A stretch of 64,000 bases of DNA from Mycteria americana (taxonomy: Eukaryota > Chordata > Aves > Ciconiiformes > Ciconiidae): NCBI RefSeq assembly GCF_035582795.1, contig NC_134373.1:11953501-12017500 (forward strand). Direction: 5' to 3'. The position numbers and the translations under genes are program-made. Each line of letters starts with the position of its first letter. Positions within the stretch are counted from its first letter, which is position 1. The notes under the pieces are model-generated. The model was given only the letters and a program-made list of their open reading frames with translations. It did not search any database and was not told the origin of the DNA. Shown one piece after another: positions 27,901 to 39,800 of the stretch.

Positions 27901-29483
27901 CTCACTCACTGGTCAAGAAAGTCATGGATCCAGAGGAAAGCATGTGCTACAGAAATCACAATGACAGGCAGAGGAGAGAGCTCTCGGTTTCAGAGCCAAC
28001 CTCCCCTGAGCATCACAACTAAGACCTGAACGAGACTTCACACTCAGTGCACAAAAAGCAGCCCACGCTCACAGCAGCCCAGGTCCCAACCGCTGCACAT
28101 ATGCGTGGTACGCAGTGCCCTATGTACCGTAATTCTCATTGCAGGAGACCACAAGCACACAGACTGCCGTGGCCTCTGGTGTTCAAGCAAAAGGAAACAG
28201 TTTCCTGAATTGCTGCAAGTTATCACTGCCACAATTGCCTTGATCCTCAAGAGCAGGAAGAAATGCAGAAGGAGCCTGCTCCTGCAGCCTCAGCGAGTAT
28301 GAGCACAGGCAGGAGTTGTTACAGGAATGTAAGCCTTCCCATGCACATCATTCTTCATCCCAGCTTCACCTCTATTTTGCCTGGGTCTGTCTATAAACAT
28401 GTGGGACTGCTGCTACTGTGCCTCTTTTAGTCAGAGGTGGGCCAGCACTCTTCAAACCTGATGTAGATGAAAAGTACAGCTTGGCCTGATGCGCACAGTG
28501 CAGCCCCAGTGCCTTGGTTACAATTGCTCAGGCTGCATGTGGGAAAGGCTCCGCCAGCAATGGCTCCAAATACACAGAAACAGGCACACGTAAACTTCTG
28601 CACTCGGTTTAAGAGGAAGCGCCACAGCCAGCTTTGAATGTATCCTCCCCCTCCTCTAGTCTCTCAGAAGTGAAAGAAAAAGATCTGGTGAAGAAACTGA
28701 AGAAAATCAAAAGAGATCCAGCAGGATGAGTACAAGTAGACCAACATATCCCTTTGTAAATTACAGGAAACATACCCACAAAGAAAAACTATCAGCCTGC
28801 AGTGTCCCAGGCCACAGCCTGACCAGGAACCACCACGAGGATCCACCAATATTTTGAGCATCCCCAAAGCAGGCGCTACAGGGGCATAATGGCAGCTCTA
28901 AGGAGCCTCGTCCCTCAGCTTTGAGGGTTCTCAGAAAATAAGGGAGAACGTTAAGCCAACAGCCTGTTGGTTTTTACAGCAATACAGACTTCATCAAGAC
29001 ATGATCCCCTTGACTTATATCTGTTTCGACTTCTGCTGCTGCTGAAGCAAAATCCTTGCTGCAAGATTTCAGCAAAGGTTTAAAAATTCTAAAGGCAGTA
29101 AATTCAAGGGCTTCATTAAACACGTGAAAAGCACTGAAATGGTACAATTTTGGCCCCCTGTAACGTATGCATTTTTAATATTAATGCTTGCTGTTTGGAT
29201 TTTCAATACGCAGTTTCTACCTGAATCTCCTTATTTATGAGACTCAGTTTGTGCACCACAGGGTAGTGAAGCCTCATGGTGTGAAACATTTTCTTTGCCA
29301 GTCATAAGCGCCACATCTAAAGATGAGGATGTTCGAGGGACATGTCAGGAGACGGCCCATAAATACTGCCTTCTGTTACAAGCGAAAACGCGTTATAGAC
29401 TGTGCTTGGCCACACAGTGCCACTTTTACTTTAGAAGCGGCTTTATCCTTTTTTCCTTTCAAAACTCTTTTCAACGTTTTTGT

Positions 29484-29511
29484 GCTTTGTGCATGTGGCT
29501 TTGTGCATGTG
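29484..29511. repeat. 14-bp perfect tandem duplication
   Basis: GCTTTGTGCATGTG occurs twice in direct succession without mismatch. Confidence 0.95.
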
Positions 29512-30509
29512 GAAGATTTTCTTAGAAAAGCATAAATAGACTGCGAGCGAGGCATATGATCTATAAATAAGGGGTATTTGGTGAGGGGCTGGCTGCAGAC
29601 AGTCCTTCTGAACCCAACAGAAAGGTCTGAGGCTTGCCCGACACCCACGCTGCAGATCACAGGCAGACCACGTTAAATCAAAAATAGCAGATTAAAGCAT
29701 GCAAGTGTGTAACAGTTGGTAGAGTATGTGGATAAATCAGGGTGTGGGAGCCATAATATCAGTTTACTAAATATTTTTAAATGATTTTAACTACCAGCGA
29801 TAAGAAATACTTTAACACCAATTACAGCTGTCTGCCTATTGCTAAGTTTAACACAATCTAAGGGTTTAATACTACGGTTTTCCTAGTAGCCCGCGAACAA
29901 CAGCAACAGCTAAACCGAACAGGCACTTCCTAAGTAAAAAGGCGACAGAAAAAATCATTTACACGTATGCCACGGCAATGAAACGAGGGAGAAATCCCAA
30001 AGAAGGATAAGCAGAGCCGAGAGGCCTTTCGAAACGAGCCGACATCCACTTCCATCCCACCCCGCCAACGGGAGACGTCAGGATTTCACCGAAGACCGCG
30101 GGACGGCGGCGGCACGCTCGGCTGCGCGGCGGGGACGGGCGAGTGCCTGCGGCGGGCACCCGGCTGCCGCCGCCGCGACGCCCGGCGAGCTGCGCCCTTC
30201 CCGGCCCCGCGCCCCCGGCCCGCCCGCACACGCCGCCTGCGCGGGCAGAGACAATGTCCGCCGGGACGCGAAGAGAAGCGCATCTGCGGCGGCTCGGCGG
30301 GCGGGGGGGCAGCGGGGAGCCCGCACCACACGGCGAGCGGCTCCCGGGGCAGGGGGGACGGCGCCGCTCCCGGCGCGGCCACGGCCGCCTCCGCTCCGGG
30401 CCCCGCCGAGCCCCCAGCTGAGGAGAAGGGCCTCCTCCGGCGGCTCGGCCGCCCCGCACGACGCGGAGCCGGGCCGGGCCGGGGCGCGCTGCCGCGGCAG
30501 GCTGAGGCT

Positions 30510-30545
<36 letters not shown>
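30510..30545 (-). repeat. (GAGCCC)6 hexanucleotide repeat in ANKRD44 intron 1
   Basis: Six perfect plus-strand GAGCCC units begin 34 nt downstream of the ANKRD44 exon 1 donor. On the transcribed-sense (minus) strand they read as GGGCTC units, giving six GGG tracts with three-base loops, a canonical G-quadruplex pattern. Confidence 0.9.
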
Positions 30546-30547
<2 letters not shown>

Positions 30548-30579
30548 CGCCCCGCTCCCGCCCGCCCCACGGCGCCCAC

Positions 30580-30606
30580 CTGGTCGGCGAGCTTGAGCAC
30601 TGCCAT
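30580..30606 (-). CDS. ANKRD44: ANKRD44 coding exon 1 (first nine codons)
   Basis: ANKRD44 encodes an ankyrin-repeat regulatory subunit of the protein phosphatase 6 holoenzyme. The minus strand reads ATG at 30604-30606, encoding MAVLKLADQ, then a donor GTGGGC at 30579. The human protein, as I recall it, begins MAVLKLTDQ and then continues PPLVQAIF from the next exon, so the exon end matches precisely (phase 0). The exon sits inside a CpG island and directly downstream of SF3B1 in the same orientation, as in human. The ankyrin exons are not in the window and must lie left of position 1. The long open frame around this exon is a GC-rich artefact; translation leaves it at the splice site. Confidence 0.9.
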
Positions 30607-31732
30607 CCTCCGCCGCTCCTCCCGCACACATGCAGCTCCTGCGACGGGCGGCGAGCGCGCCCCGCGACCGGCGCTTCTGCGGCGGCAGCGGCTCGGCTCC
30701 GCTCCGCGCCGGCGGGGCGGGGCGGGGGCGCGGAGGCCGCCTCGCCTCGCCTCGCCCAGCCCAGCCCGGCCCAGGAAGCAGGGGCGGGCGGGCTGCCTCG
30801 CACCGGCCGCGCCGCCACCGCCGCCTGCCGCCGCCTTTGTTCGCGCCGGCGGCCGGTGCCTGCGCGGAGCGGAGCGCAGGGCCGCCCCGGAGGCTCTCGG
30901 CGCCCCTGCCCCGCCGGGCAGCGCGAGGGGCGGCCCCGCCGCCCGGACCCGCCCCGGGGGGCGGCCCTGACCGTAGCCGGGGGTCCCCGGGGGCACCTGC
31001 CGCACGCCGCGGGCGGGACGCGGAGGGGCTGCGCGCTGCCGCTCTGGAGGCGGAGGGCGCGCAGGGCGAGCGCCCCCAGTCCCCTCAGGGCGACGGCGGT
31101 ACCCCCGTCACGGCGGCTGCCGGAGGGGGAGGCCGTGGTACCCCGGTCCCGCTTCAGGGTGGGCTGCCTGGCGGGCCTCGGGCTTGGGGCGCGCACTTGG
31201 CTTCGCTCCCAGGAGGAGCGAGGTCTTCAGGCCCCCTTTGGTTGCCCCCACGCTGAGGGAAAGCAGGGAACCAGCTGTTCCAAACCCGTGTAGAAGGGGA
31301 AGCCGAGGCCTTTACCTTTCCCTTTTTTCCACGTGTGCACGTGCAGAGGCACTAAGTGTTTGTCAAATCCCATGAAAGAGGCATGACTGGCAGAGGGAAG
31401 GTCAGACCTGACATCAAGTCTTTTGGGGTTTTTTTTTTTACCTCTTTTTTGATTATACGGTTTTAACAGCTGCCTTGCAAGAATCTGGTACCTCCTGACC
31501 ACTCCAAGTCCTTTCATACTCAATATATTATTTCACTTTTCAAGGACTAGCACATCAGATAAACTGTACTTTTTAAATAAGCAAGCAAACAAACCACGCA
31601 GTCCCTGGCCCATGCTGCAGAGGAAAATGAGCATCATCCAATGTTCCTGTTGAGCTGACCTGGGTTGCACCCTCAGATGGGATTGTCAGTGTGCTCGAGC
31701 ACCGCAGCAAGACTGCACAGCCAAGCACATAA

Positions 31733-31758
31733 GGGGGGGGAGGAGGGGGGGGGAAGGG
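31733..31758 (+). repeat. G-rich tract with G-quadruplex potential
   Basis: G8-A-GG-A-G9-AA-GGG on the plus strand, about 1.1 kb upstream of the ANKRD44 ATG. Enough closely spaced G runs are present for a stable quadruplex. Confidence 0.85.
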
Positions 31759-32097
31759 CATAAAGGGGTAAATTCTTTCTCGCCCCCCAGAGCTGACAAG
31801 CTGAATCCGTGGAGCATGTCATTTGATTAAAATCATTGGCACAATGCACAGCAACAGGAGTTACAAACACGCTGAAGGTAATGAGGGTAATTACATTTTT
31901 CCAAGGACACGCAATTGAAGAGCAAAGGATTGAAGGTTCCCTCTTCCCATCCTCTGTGTTGCACGAAGAGGCCAGGTACTTCCCCACAAGTTAGATTCTG
32001 CAGCAACGAGCTCCCCTACCCTACAACACATCCGATAGAACCGTGATCTATGACTTTTCAACCCCTGATTACAGAACGGGGTGACTTTAAGTAGTTT

Positions 32098-32121
32098 AAA
32101 AAAAAAAAAAAAAAAAAAAAA
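32098..32121. repeat. A24 homopolymer
   Basis: Twenty-four consecutive A in the intergenic region. No retroposon body was recognised upstream of it. Confidence 0.9.
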
Positions 32122-33461
32122 GGGAAGTATCTTCTATGGAAGAAAACCAATCCAAGAAGGAAACAGATGTTGGTTTCAGGCTTCTGAGGCATAATTATAA
32201 ATGGGGATTAAAAATAACATACAAGTTACGACACATTTTGACTCCATCTATTTTAAAGGGGTCTTAACGGAAAAACAGTGTTAACATAAATCAGTCTTTT
32301 AAAGAAAAAAATAAAAAAGCAGCAAGAGAGAATCCGGTACCTGTTAAAAATGTATGAACTCAGGCAGTTTTTCTTTTTAATATCTTCACCCCTTATGGTC
32401 CTTGTCACGCCAGAACACCTAGAAGCGTTACGCCTCCATCAGCAGATTTGCTCTGTGTCAAACCATGCGCTAAGAAGGGCAGTTGGCAGCCCTGCGCTGC
32501 CATGCACCATGGACCGGAGCCTTTCTGTGTCCCACTGATTCAATCCAGAAACTCCACTTTGACAGTCCGCTCCCAGCCTCTGTCGAAACACATGCTCACC
32601 ACAGAGGTCAGAAGTAAGCAGAAGTTAGCTTCCAGCTGAGAGCAAGCAAAAAAAAGAAGAGGAAAAATGGAGGGAACTTTCAGCATTATAAGGAAAAGTC
32701 TGTTTTGTTATTTTCCATTGTAAAGGCCTATTTTCCAAGGACTTAGCATTCCCCACAGCATTTTCCCTGCAGTTAAACTAGGTGGATACGTAAGGAAAAG
32801 GATTTTTCAGATTGGCTCTGTGCTCCCCTCACTTTCTGATCTAGGAATCTGGTACAAACCCTTGCACCTTCTTTGGGACCCCCGACAATCTCCTGTCAGG
32901 GAGCTAAGCTGATGGTATGCCATCTGAATGGAAATCTGCTGATGCAGTAGGAGCCCAGTGCCTTGGGAGTAAATAATTGGGCTAGATGCAAGCTAGCGTT
33001 AAAATATTTTCCTGAAGTTTTTTGTTCCCAACAAGCACAGTCTCATGCCAGCTCCTCTTTCCCAGGCCCCTCAGGATGGTGTCTGGGAAGACCAACCACC
33101 TACGATGCCCCTCCTTGGGAAGGTCCCCTTGGGGGATGCAGGACAACAGAAAGTGTTCGCATCCCTATTAACAGGGCAGCACTCAGTTTAGAGAGGTCCT
33201 TACAATTATACTTACACTATCCATTTAGTGTCATTTGCATGAACTGCCAAGATTAGTCACAGTGCTACAATCATTATCATCACAGTAAAGGAGTCCAAGA
33301 TTTCTCTGAAAGTACAATGTCCTCCTCTCCTGTTCAGAAAATAGCACAACCAACCACGTTACAGGATTCTGACTTACCACGCAGAACCAACTCTCTTTTC
33401 TGAGCTATTTTACTCAACAACTTCTTAGCCCTGGCTGGTACATAACAGTAATTTCATAGCA

Positions 33462-33479
33462 CATTTTCACGTGAAAATG
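33462..33479. promoter_or_regulatory. 18-bp perfect palindrome centred on an E-box
   Basis: CATTTTCACGTGAAAATG is self-complementary and centred on CACGTG, the binding core of Myc/Max-, USF- and CLOCK-type bHLH factors. Function is inferred from the motif only; it lies 2.9 kb upstream of the ANKRD44 start. Confidence 0.4.
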
Positions 33480-36400
33480 AATGCATGATGCAGTATGCTC
33501 AACTGTCTTTTTTGGGAAAGACAGGCACAAAGACATTAGTATGCAGAGCTAATTTTTCAAGTAATGGTCATACCTGCAACTCTCAAACCTGTAGCATTAT
33601 GTTGATTTTCCACACTAAGACATTATCATCAAAACAGGTGTGCAACAGCCTTAATGAGAATGCGCTTGAGCTTGCCAGATATTGTCATCTTGGATTAAAG
33701 CTGTATTTGGAAAGGAAAAAGCCCTAGGGCTACACTGGGCCTCTGACAGGGAAGTGGAAAGAAACCCTCTAAGGACGGCTGGTGCATTTGTACCTTACTG
33801 ACCCATGCCCGATCCTAAGAGGATTCTGTGCATCCAATTGAACTCTTCTATGAAACACAAACACTCTGCATTACATATTTTAAAAAGTAAAAAAGGAATA
33901 TGGAGCCTTGAACATTAGCACTTAAGCACTTTCTGGCCAACAGCAAGGAAGAACAGAACTGCCCCAAATATTTTGCACTTGCCCATCCTGAGATTTCTTG
34001 GTCTGCTGGCCACAACACAACAGGGCTCTGTAGGATACTGGCCCACTATAGCAGGCCTCTGCCTTTTTTTTTGTTTTTCCTCCTTTTTTTTTTGTCCCCA
34101 GCAAAACCAGAGTTCCTCCAATTCCATCTGAAACTGGATGAACGCCATTTGCTATTAGCAGTCGTATGTGCACAAGCCACTTCCTCATTCAGATTTTGTG
34201 TCAGGAAAGCACTTAGCATTCTTATACCCACTTGGGCTCAGCAAAACTCCCAGACACACTTAGATTTAAGCATGTGACTACAACAGAACTTAAGCATCAT
34301 CACAAAGCATCTGCCCTTTTTTAAGATCCCACACGCCACTTTCACGTAGTATAATATTGCGAGTCTTGGTTTGGGCACTGACTTAGGACTTGAGAGACTA
34401 TCAATTCTCTCTTGTGCCACGGTGTTCCTGCATGGTCCTGGGGGAGCAATCTGGTCTCGTGGTGCCTGGCTTCATGCTGGTACAAGGAAATTCTCCCACC
34501 TTGTGAGGTGTAGCACTCTGACACAGCTAGGGAAGGATCTCAGGTAAAGACCACCAGGTGCTGCTCTGAGCATTACTCTGCCATCACAGACTCACTGTTA
34601 GTCTTCCCATGCAGCATCAGGAAAACAGTATCTGGGAGCTGCAGCAGAGGAAAAGAAAGCAACTTCGTTGAAATAAATCCATTTGCACCGTACTTAAATG
34701 CTACAGAGAACCGGGACGTGGGTGGTAAGCTGGTAAACAGACTGAGCGCAGGAGCAAGGTCAGGAGTTCTCCCTGCACCACTGTTCCTCCTGCAGCAATA
34801 CAAACGTGTCTGCAAATTATCTGCTGGATCCCCACAAGCGCTCCTACATCTCAGACAGATCTCTGCATTAGTCTGATGTTTCTGCAGCCTAACAGGATGT
34901 GGTCACTTTAAGGCAGCCAAAAGTCTGCACCACCACCCTCCTCCCTGCTCCTGCTCCGCCTGCAGAGTTGAGCAGCAGAGGCAGGGAGAGGGCTCGGCTC
35001 TGTTTTGCTCTCCAAAGTCAGGTCTGCTGCTGTATTTAAGCAGGATGATCACTCACAGATGGAGGGTGCAATTGCTCCTAGACGTGTGTTTGGCTCCTAC
35101 CTCGTGAAGAAAGCTAAAGTAAATACAGTCAGCATATTCCTTAGCAGTGTTTATTTGCCACTGTTGAGCATGGATGAAAGACAGGACTGACGGCAGAAGA
35201 TACATTTATCTTTATTTCTGATGACTTCAGGTATCTAGCATGTCTCTGGTCTCTACCTGTTGCCTATTCTCTAACAGCAGCACATAAACATCCCACTGTG
35301 CTTTCTTCCCCCTTACAGACTGGGTGGGAGTCAGATTAGAGTGATGTATAAGCATTATTATGAGACTGCAGTGGTGGAAACAAGCAAAAACATACAGAGC
35401 TGCATGAATTTGAAACAGAAGGGCAAACAGGACACAGCAGGAGACTGGGCAAGTGAAACACCAGAGACGATAACTAATTATTGCTGTCACCATCTCCCCC
35501 TCCTGCACTGCTACAGCACACAGGGTGATTGGGGGGTGGGAGGGGGGCTGTCACCTCCGCAGATGCCTCAAGCTGCCTGTCATTGCCCTCCCAAAGTCTT
35601 CTCCCTTCTGTTTTAGTATGATTTATTTTAACCAGGTGGAATTTATTTTATTATTTTTTCCCAAGGGAGATTCTTTCTATCTCATTAAGTTATTTTTCCT
35701 CCTAGATCTACTTGTTTAATATTTACATGGGAGAGGGAGGGAAATCAAACAAAATTAATCAATCCGCTGATAAGGGCAGAGAGGGGAAAAAGAGGAGACA
35801 GGACCTCCTCTTATCCAGACACAGGCCTCCTCTCATTTCAAATACTTCTGCAGCCATATAGTTAATGCACAGACACATATGATACAATTGGAAACTGTGA
35901 ATTTGAAGCTGAAATCATAACTATTGCAGCCTTCTGCTGTGTTAACCAAAAAGGAATACACACTCCCCCATATGTTAAGGTGTTCTTACAGTTGGTCTTA
36001 GCTAGCACCTCTCTGGCACACGTCCATGTAACTAGTACTAGGTGTTGAAAATAGGGGAGGAATTAAGGCATATGACAACTAGACAGGCTAAGCTGGGGCA
36101 ACTCCTTTCTGGTCACACCAGTCTAGAAATGCATCTCTGCAAAAGCGGATTTCACTGACAGTGGTAGCATTAGGCTCACCCCAGTTCTTAAAGTGATGTG
36201 TTAGTGTCCTGTGCAAATACGTATCTATACCATCAATTTTCAACAATTTGTCATATACCACAGTGCTTGATCTAGAAACCAAGTAAGTCAGCAGAAAGAC
36301 ATGTTGATTTCCACAGACTTTGGACAAGGTTTCACACGATGCAGTGAGGACAGGACAAGGGGGAAGCAAAAGCCTATGCTTTTTGCTGCCTTCTATCACA

Positions 36401-36523
36401 TAAAGAGGGCCAAGAGAGACCTGGGTTATTTTCCTGCTTGTTTGGGGTTTTTAATTTTATCTCCTATCTTTCTTTCCTGGAAAATACCAAGTTATCTGAT
36501 TCTACTTGAAGTTTTCCAACAGA

Positions 36524-36616
36524 CAAAAAACCCCCCCAAAAACAACAAAAAACCACCCCCATACCCAGAAAACCCCCCAACACACAAAAAAACCCCAAAC
36601 AAACAAAACCAAACCA
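36524..36616. repeat. A/C-only low-complexity tract
   Basis: About 90 bp almost devoid of G and T on the plus strand, with C runs of 3-7 separated by A-rich spacers. The minus strand is correspondingly G/T-rich. Confidence 0.85.
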
Positions 36617-36844
36617 TGTTAGACACTTTGCCACACTGTGGAGCTGCTGGCCTGGCTGTGGAGTCTGGACTCTTTACCAAAACAGACACTCTAAACCAAC
36701 TGGTGCTAAGGTACTGGAGTTAAAAAAGAAGAAAAAGAAATCAGGAAAAAAAAAGGGATGAGCGAAAACAAGTTAGCAAGAGAAGTTGTTGAATATTTAA
36801 ATTTTCTGTTCTTGGTCCTATTCCATTTATAGGTATATGCAATA

Positions 36845-36890
36845 TCTTAAATCTCCTGTGTCATTAATCTTAAATCTCCGGCATCATTAA
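36845..36890. repeat. 23-bp tandem duplication
   Basis: Two copies of a 23-bp unit beginning TCTTAAATCTCC and ending TCATTAA, with a few mismatches in the middle, in direct succession. Confidence 0.9.
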
Positions 36891-39800
36891 TCTTCTAGGT
36901 GAAACACGGAGAGAAAATGAAAGACATACGAAAAGTACTTTCAGGGCTTCCTTGTGCATAGTGTTAGTATGTGTGAGTTCAAAGCATTCAAATCCTACCC
37001 CCACCCTCCCCACCTAAACTCAGGACAACAGTCTTTGGACTTTAAAAGCAGAATCTTCCAGTACTCGTGGTCTGAAGTGATTCACCAGCTTTGAAGTATT
37101 CTTTTTTAATCTAAATCCTCATTTTCCACTGACTTAACATTTTGAAGTATGCCTGACCTTTAAAGAACTCAGCAAATGGTCTCCAGGGGGTAGGATTCCT
37201 GTTACACTGAAACATCCTGTATACCCCTCTGAGTGCAACATCAGGTAATTGTACAAGTTGTATTTATCTAATGAGTCATACTCATTAGAAAGATATCATT
37301 GATGGTTCAAATGGACACTAGACCAACCTCTCTTTATATACTCACTTCACCTAAATAACCTACAGCAATTAGGTGTAGCAACCCCTAGCTTTGAAGTCTT
37401 TTTACTTTCATCCTCGAGATCAAATTCATTGAACTGTTGCACTAACATAAAATACCAAATTTCCATCTCTGTTGCATCAGGACATCATTATTATTTTAAC
37501 AGAATAAGATTTCATGTCCTTGGTCTTTTCGCTTCTCAGTACCTGCATAATCTTCACTTCTGCCTGGTACTAGGTACAGCCGATGGGACACCGATGGATG
37601 CATACCAGCAATGTTGAAATCTATCAGCCAAAACAGAGTAATTTTGGAAAGAAACAACCAGGTCAGTTGCCCAAGGTCACAGTCTTGGAAGTGAGGAGCA
37701 TTGCATGAGCTAAATTAGGTAGGAATCTCTATCAATCTGTTCTCAGTGTGCAGAGAGGAAGAAAAGGTTTATGCCTGAGCCTCTGCCAGGACCTAACGAG
37801 TCCAACACCAGCTCTAAGACCCAAGTAAGATTTGGGACTGTTCTGCTAGCATATCCCTTCTCCAAACTCAACTGTATTTTTCACAGTGCCCAAAAGCCAG
37901 CAAGAGATTTCATTTTTCAAGTCACACAAAGAAAGAAATCCCATCCCTGAAGTTGCATTTAATTAGAAGGGGTGTGGAAGCACACAGCGACTAACATGAA
38001 GTTGCCACCAAGGAGGGAGCAGCACTGTGGCAGTTTTCTCTCTGATGTTAGGGTTTAGCTCATAATCCAAAGGGAGTTTTTTTCCCTTCCATCAGAGAAG
38101 TTATGTGGCCAAGAGCTCTGTGGGGAGAAAGATGTGACAGAGGGTGTCAGTAACGTTATTTTTGGAGGAATGCTGGAAGTCTGGATTAAGTTCACATCTG
38201 CTGGATGAAAGCTAATGGAAACAAATCAGCCTAACAGACTGTAGTCCATGTTGCTTTATGGTTAAATATAAAACATGCTATGCAGTACCATATATTCCCT
38301 TACAAAAAGGGAACACTAGACTAGAACTTTGCAGAATGAAGGTCTGTGATGTAAACCAATTAAAATATCTGAATACACTAAAATACAGATGAGAATTTAC
38401 TATTTGTTTTCAGGAGAACAAAGCTGGGGCAACAAAGGGTACATATATTATGGTACTGGCTTACCTCAAGCTAGTTGGATCATCACAGGCCATGCTAAAA
38501 CTGATAGATGTCCAAGTTCTTCCTAGAAGATAAAACAGAAACAGCCATTATATACCCTTTTGCTGTAGTGATATTTGGAAACAGCAGAGAGCCAATATTC
38601 ATGGTCTCAGGCCACAGCATAGAAGCTTGTCTGCAAACTGAAGGGGGTGATTGGGCTCAGCTCCATGTGTCTACAAAAGGCAGAAAGCCAGAGGACTAGC
38701 CAGCACAACTCTGAAAATAAGCAGAAACACCAGCTTCTTTGGGGCACAGAATCAATGGGAGGGGCACACTTGGAAAGAGTTTGTTCTGCATTCAGAAACA
38801 AAACTATCTACACTCTCCTGCAAATTTAAAACAAGATCATGTGTTGTAGCTTATTCACAGGAGTTTCTTGTTCCTCTATCAGAAAATAATTCCGCCAACC
38901 CCAAATTTCATCCTGCCACTCATGCAATAGAAGAAAACCATGTTTTGCTTCTAACATTTCTAGTTCCTGGTGCAACTGTAGTTTGTATCCCAATACTTGG
39001 TCAATCGTACTAGCCGCTACACAGGCTGAAGAGGACAAAGTTCCTCCCCTGAAGAGCACCAACCTTTGGAACATGAGGAACGAAGGAAATCCAGCAGCAC
39101 AGTTATCTTAGTTTAGTTTTACTAAATTTTACTTTACATGCTTCATAACTGCCACAGAGACTTGCATTTAGTGACAGCATTCATTCTGAAGTGGGTGGTG
39201 GTCATTCTTCAGACTACATATTTTGAGATGTTTTATTCCTCATTCTCGCTACTTCCTTGCTAAAAACTGGTATTTGACTTTTTACAATGGTTTATACTGT
39301 AAGCCTGAGGGAGGAAAAATCCATTTTCTTTCTGTGCTTCAGTTAAAGAAGGAAATAAGTAACATGAGCCATGAAAGGACTTTGATCCAGAACTAGGGAA
39401 TGTAAATGCTTTACAGATGCCAAATAAGGATGTTTCCAAAGAAAAAGAAAACAAAGCATTCTCTACTCCAACCCCTTTTCATTTCCAAACAAGGTAGTGG
39501 AAGAAGAATTTTGTAAAATTTTGATGGAAGTTCCATTTCTCCAAGCGGTTGTTCTGTTTTTAATAATTAAATACATTCATCAGAATAAACAACTGATTGT
39601 TTTGACAGGGGCTTATTGAGTTCCTGGGAGGGAAAAAAAATTTCTTTAGATCAGGAGTGTTTCTTAAAGCCCTACAGTGACTAGAGAGAAACAGTAGAGA
39701 GGCAGGAATCCGTCCTTAACCACAATGAAGATAGTGAAATTATAATGACCTGCCTGATAGCCTGCACAATGCATCCTAGGAAGGTCCACAGGATGTACTA

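Larger units (their letters stand above)
1..30579 (-). other. ANKRD44: ANKRD44 intron 1 (5' part)
   Basis: Everything left of the exon 1 donor is inferred to be intron, because ANKRD44 continues leftward and no ankyrin-repeat coding was recognised here on the minus strand. Open frames of 60-146 codons in this stretch are unrelated to known families by eye and are consistent with chance. Recognisable contents are listed separately: simple repeats, two CR1 fragments, one LTR remnant, an inverted repeat and a promoter-like patch near 8 kb. The rest is AT-rich unique sequence in which I see nothing definable. Confidence 0.7.
30080..31260 (-). promoter_or_regulatory. CpG-island promoter of ANKRD44
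   Basis: About 1.2 kb of very GC- and CpG-rich DNA in an otherwise AT-rich window. It surrounds ANKRD44 exon 1. Overlapping GGGCGG-type Sp1 boxes lie at 30711-30730, about 110 nt upstream of the ATG, and I see no TATA box. Transcription most likely starts somewhere between 30610 and 30900 on the minus strand. The island extends about 650 bp upstream of the ATG, so divergent noncoding transcription on the plus strand is possible but not shown. Confidence 0.85.

Noticed and set aside
1..30000. Numerous 60-146-codon frames on both strands in ANKRD44 intron 1
   Set aside because: Their number and length are as expected by chance, translations show no domain, and many overlap on opposite strands. 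Only the patches near 8.0 and 25.9 kb were kept as findings.
29959..31196. Long minus-strand open frames of 348 and 372 codons over the CpG island
   Set aside because: They are Arg/Ala/Pro/Gly-rich translations of GC-rich DNA with few stops. One contains the real ANKRD44 start but runs through its splice donor, so only nine codons are genuine.
30143..31293. Plus-strand open frames across the CpG island
   Set aside because: They are low-complexity GC-driven translations on the strand opposite ANKRD44, with no recognisable domain.
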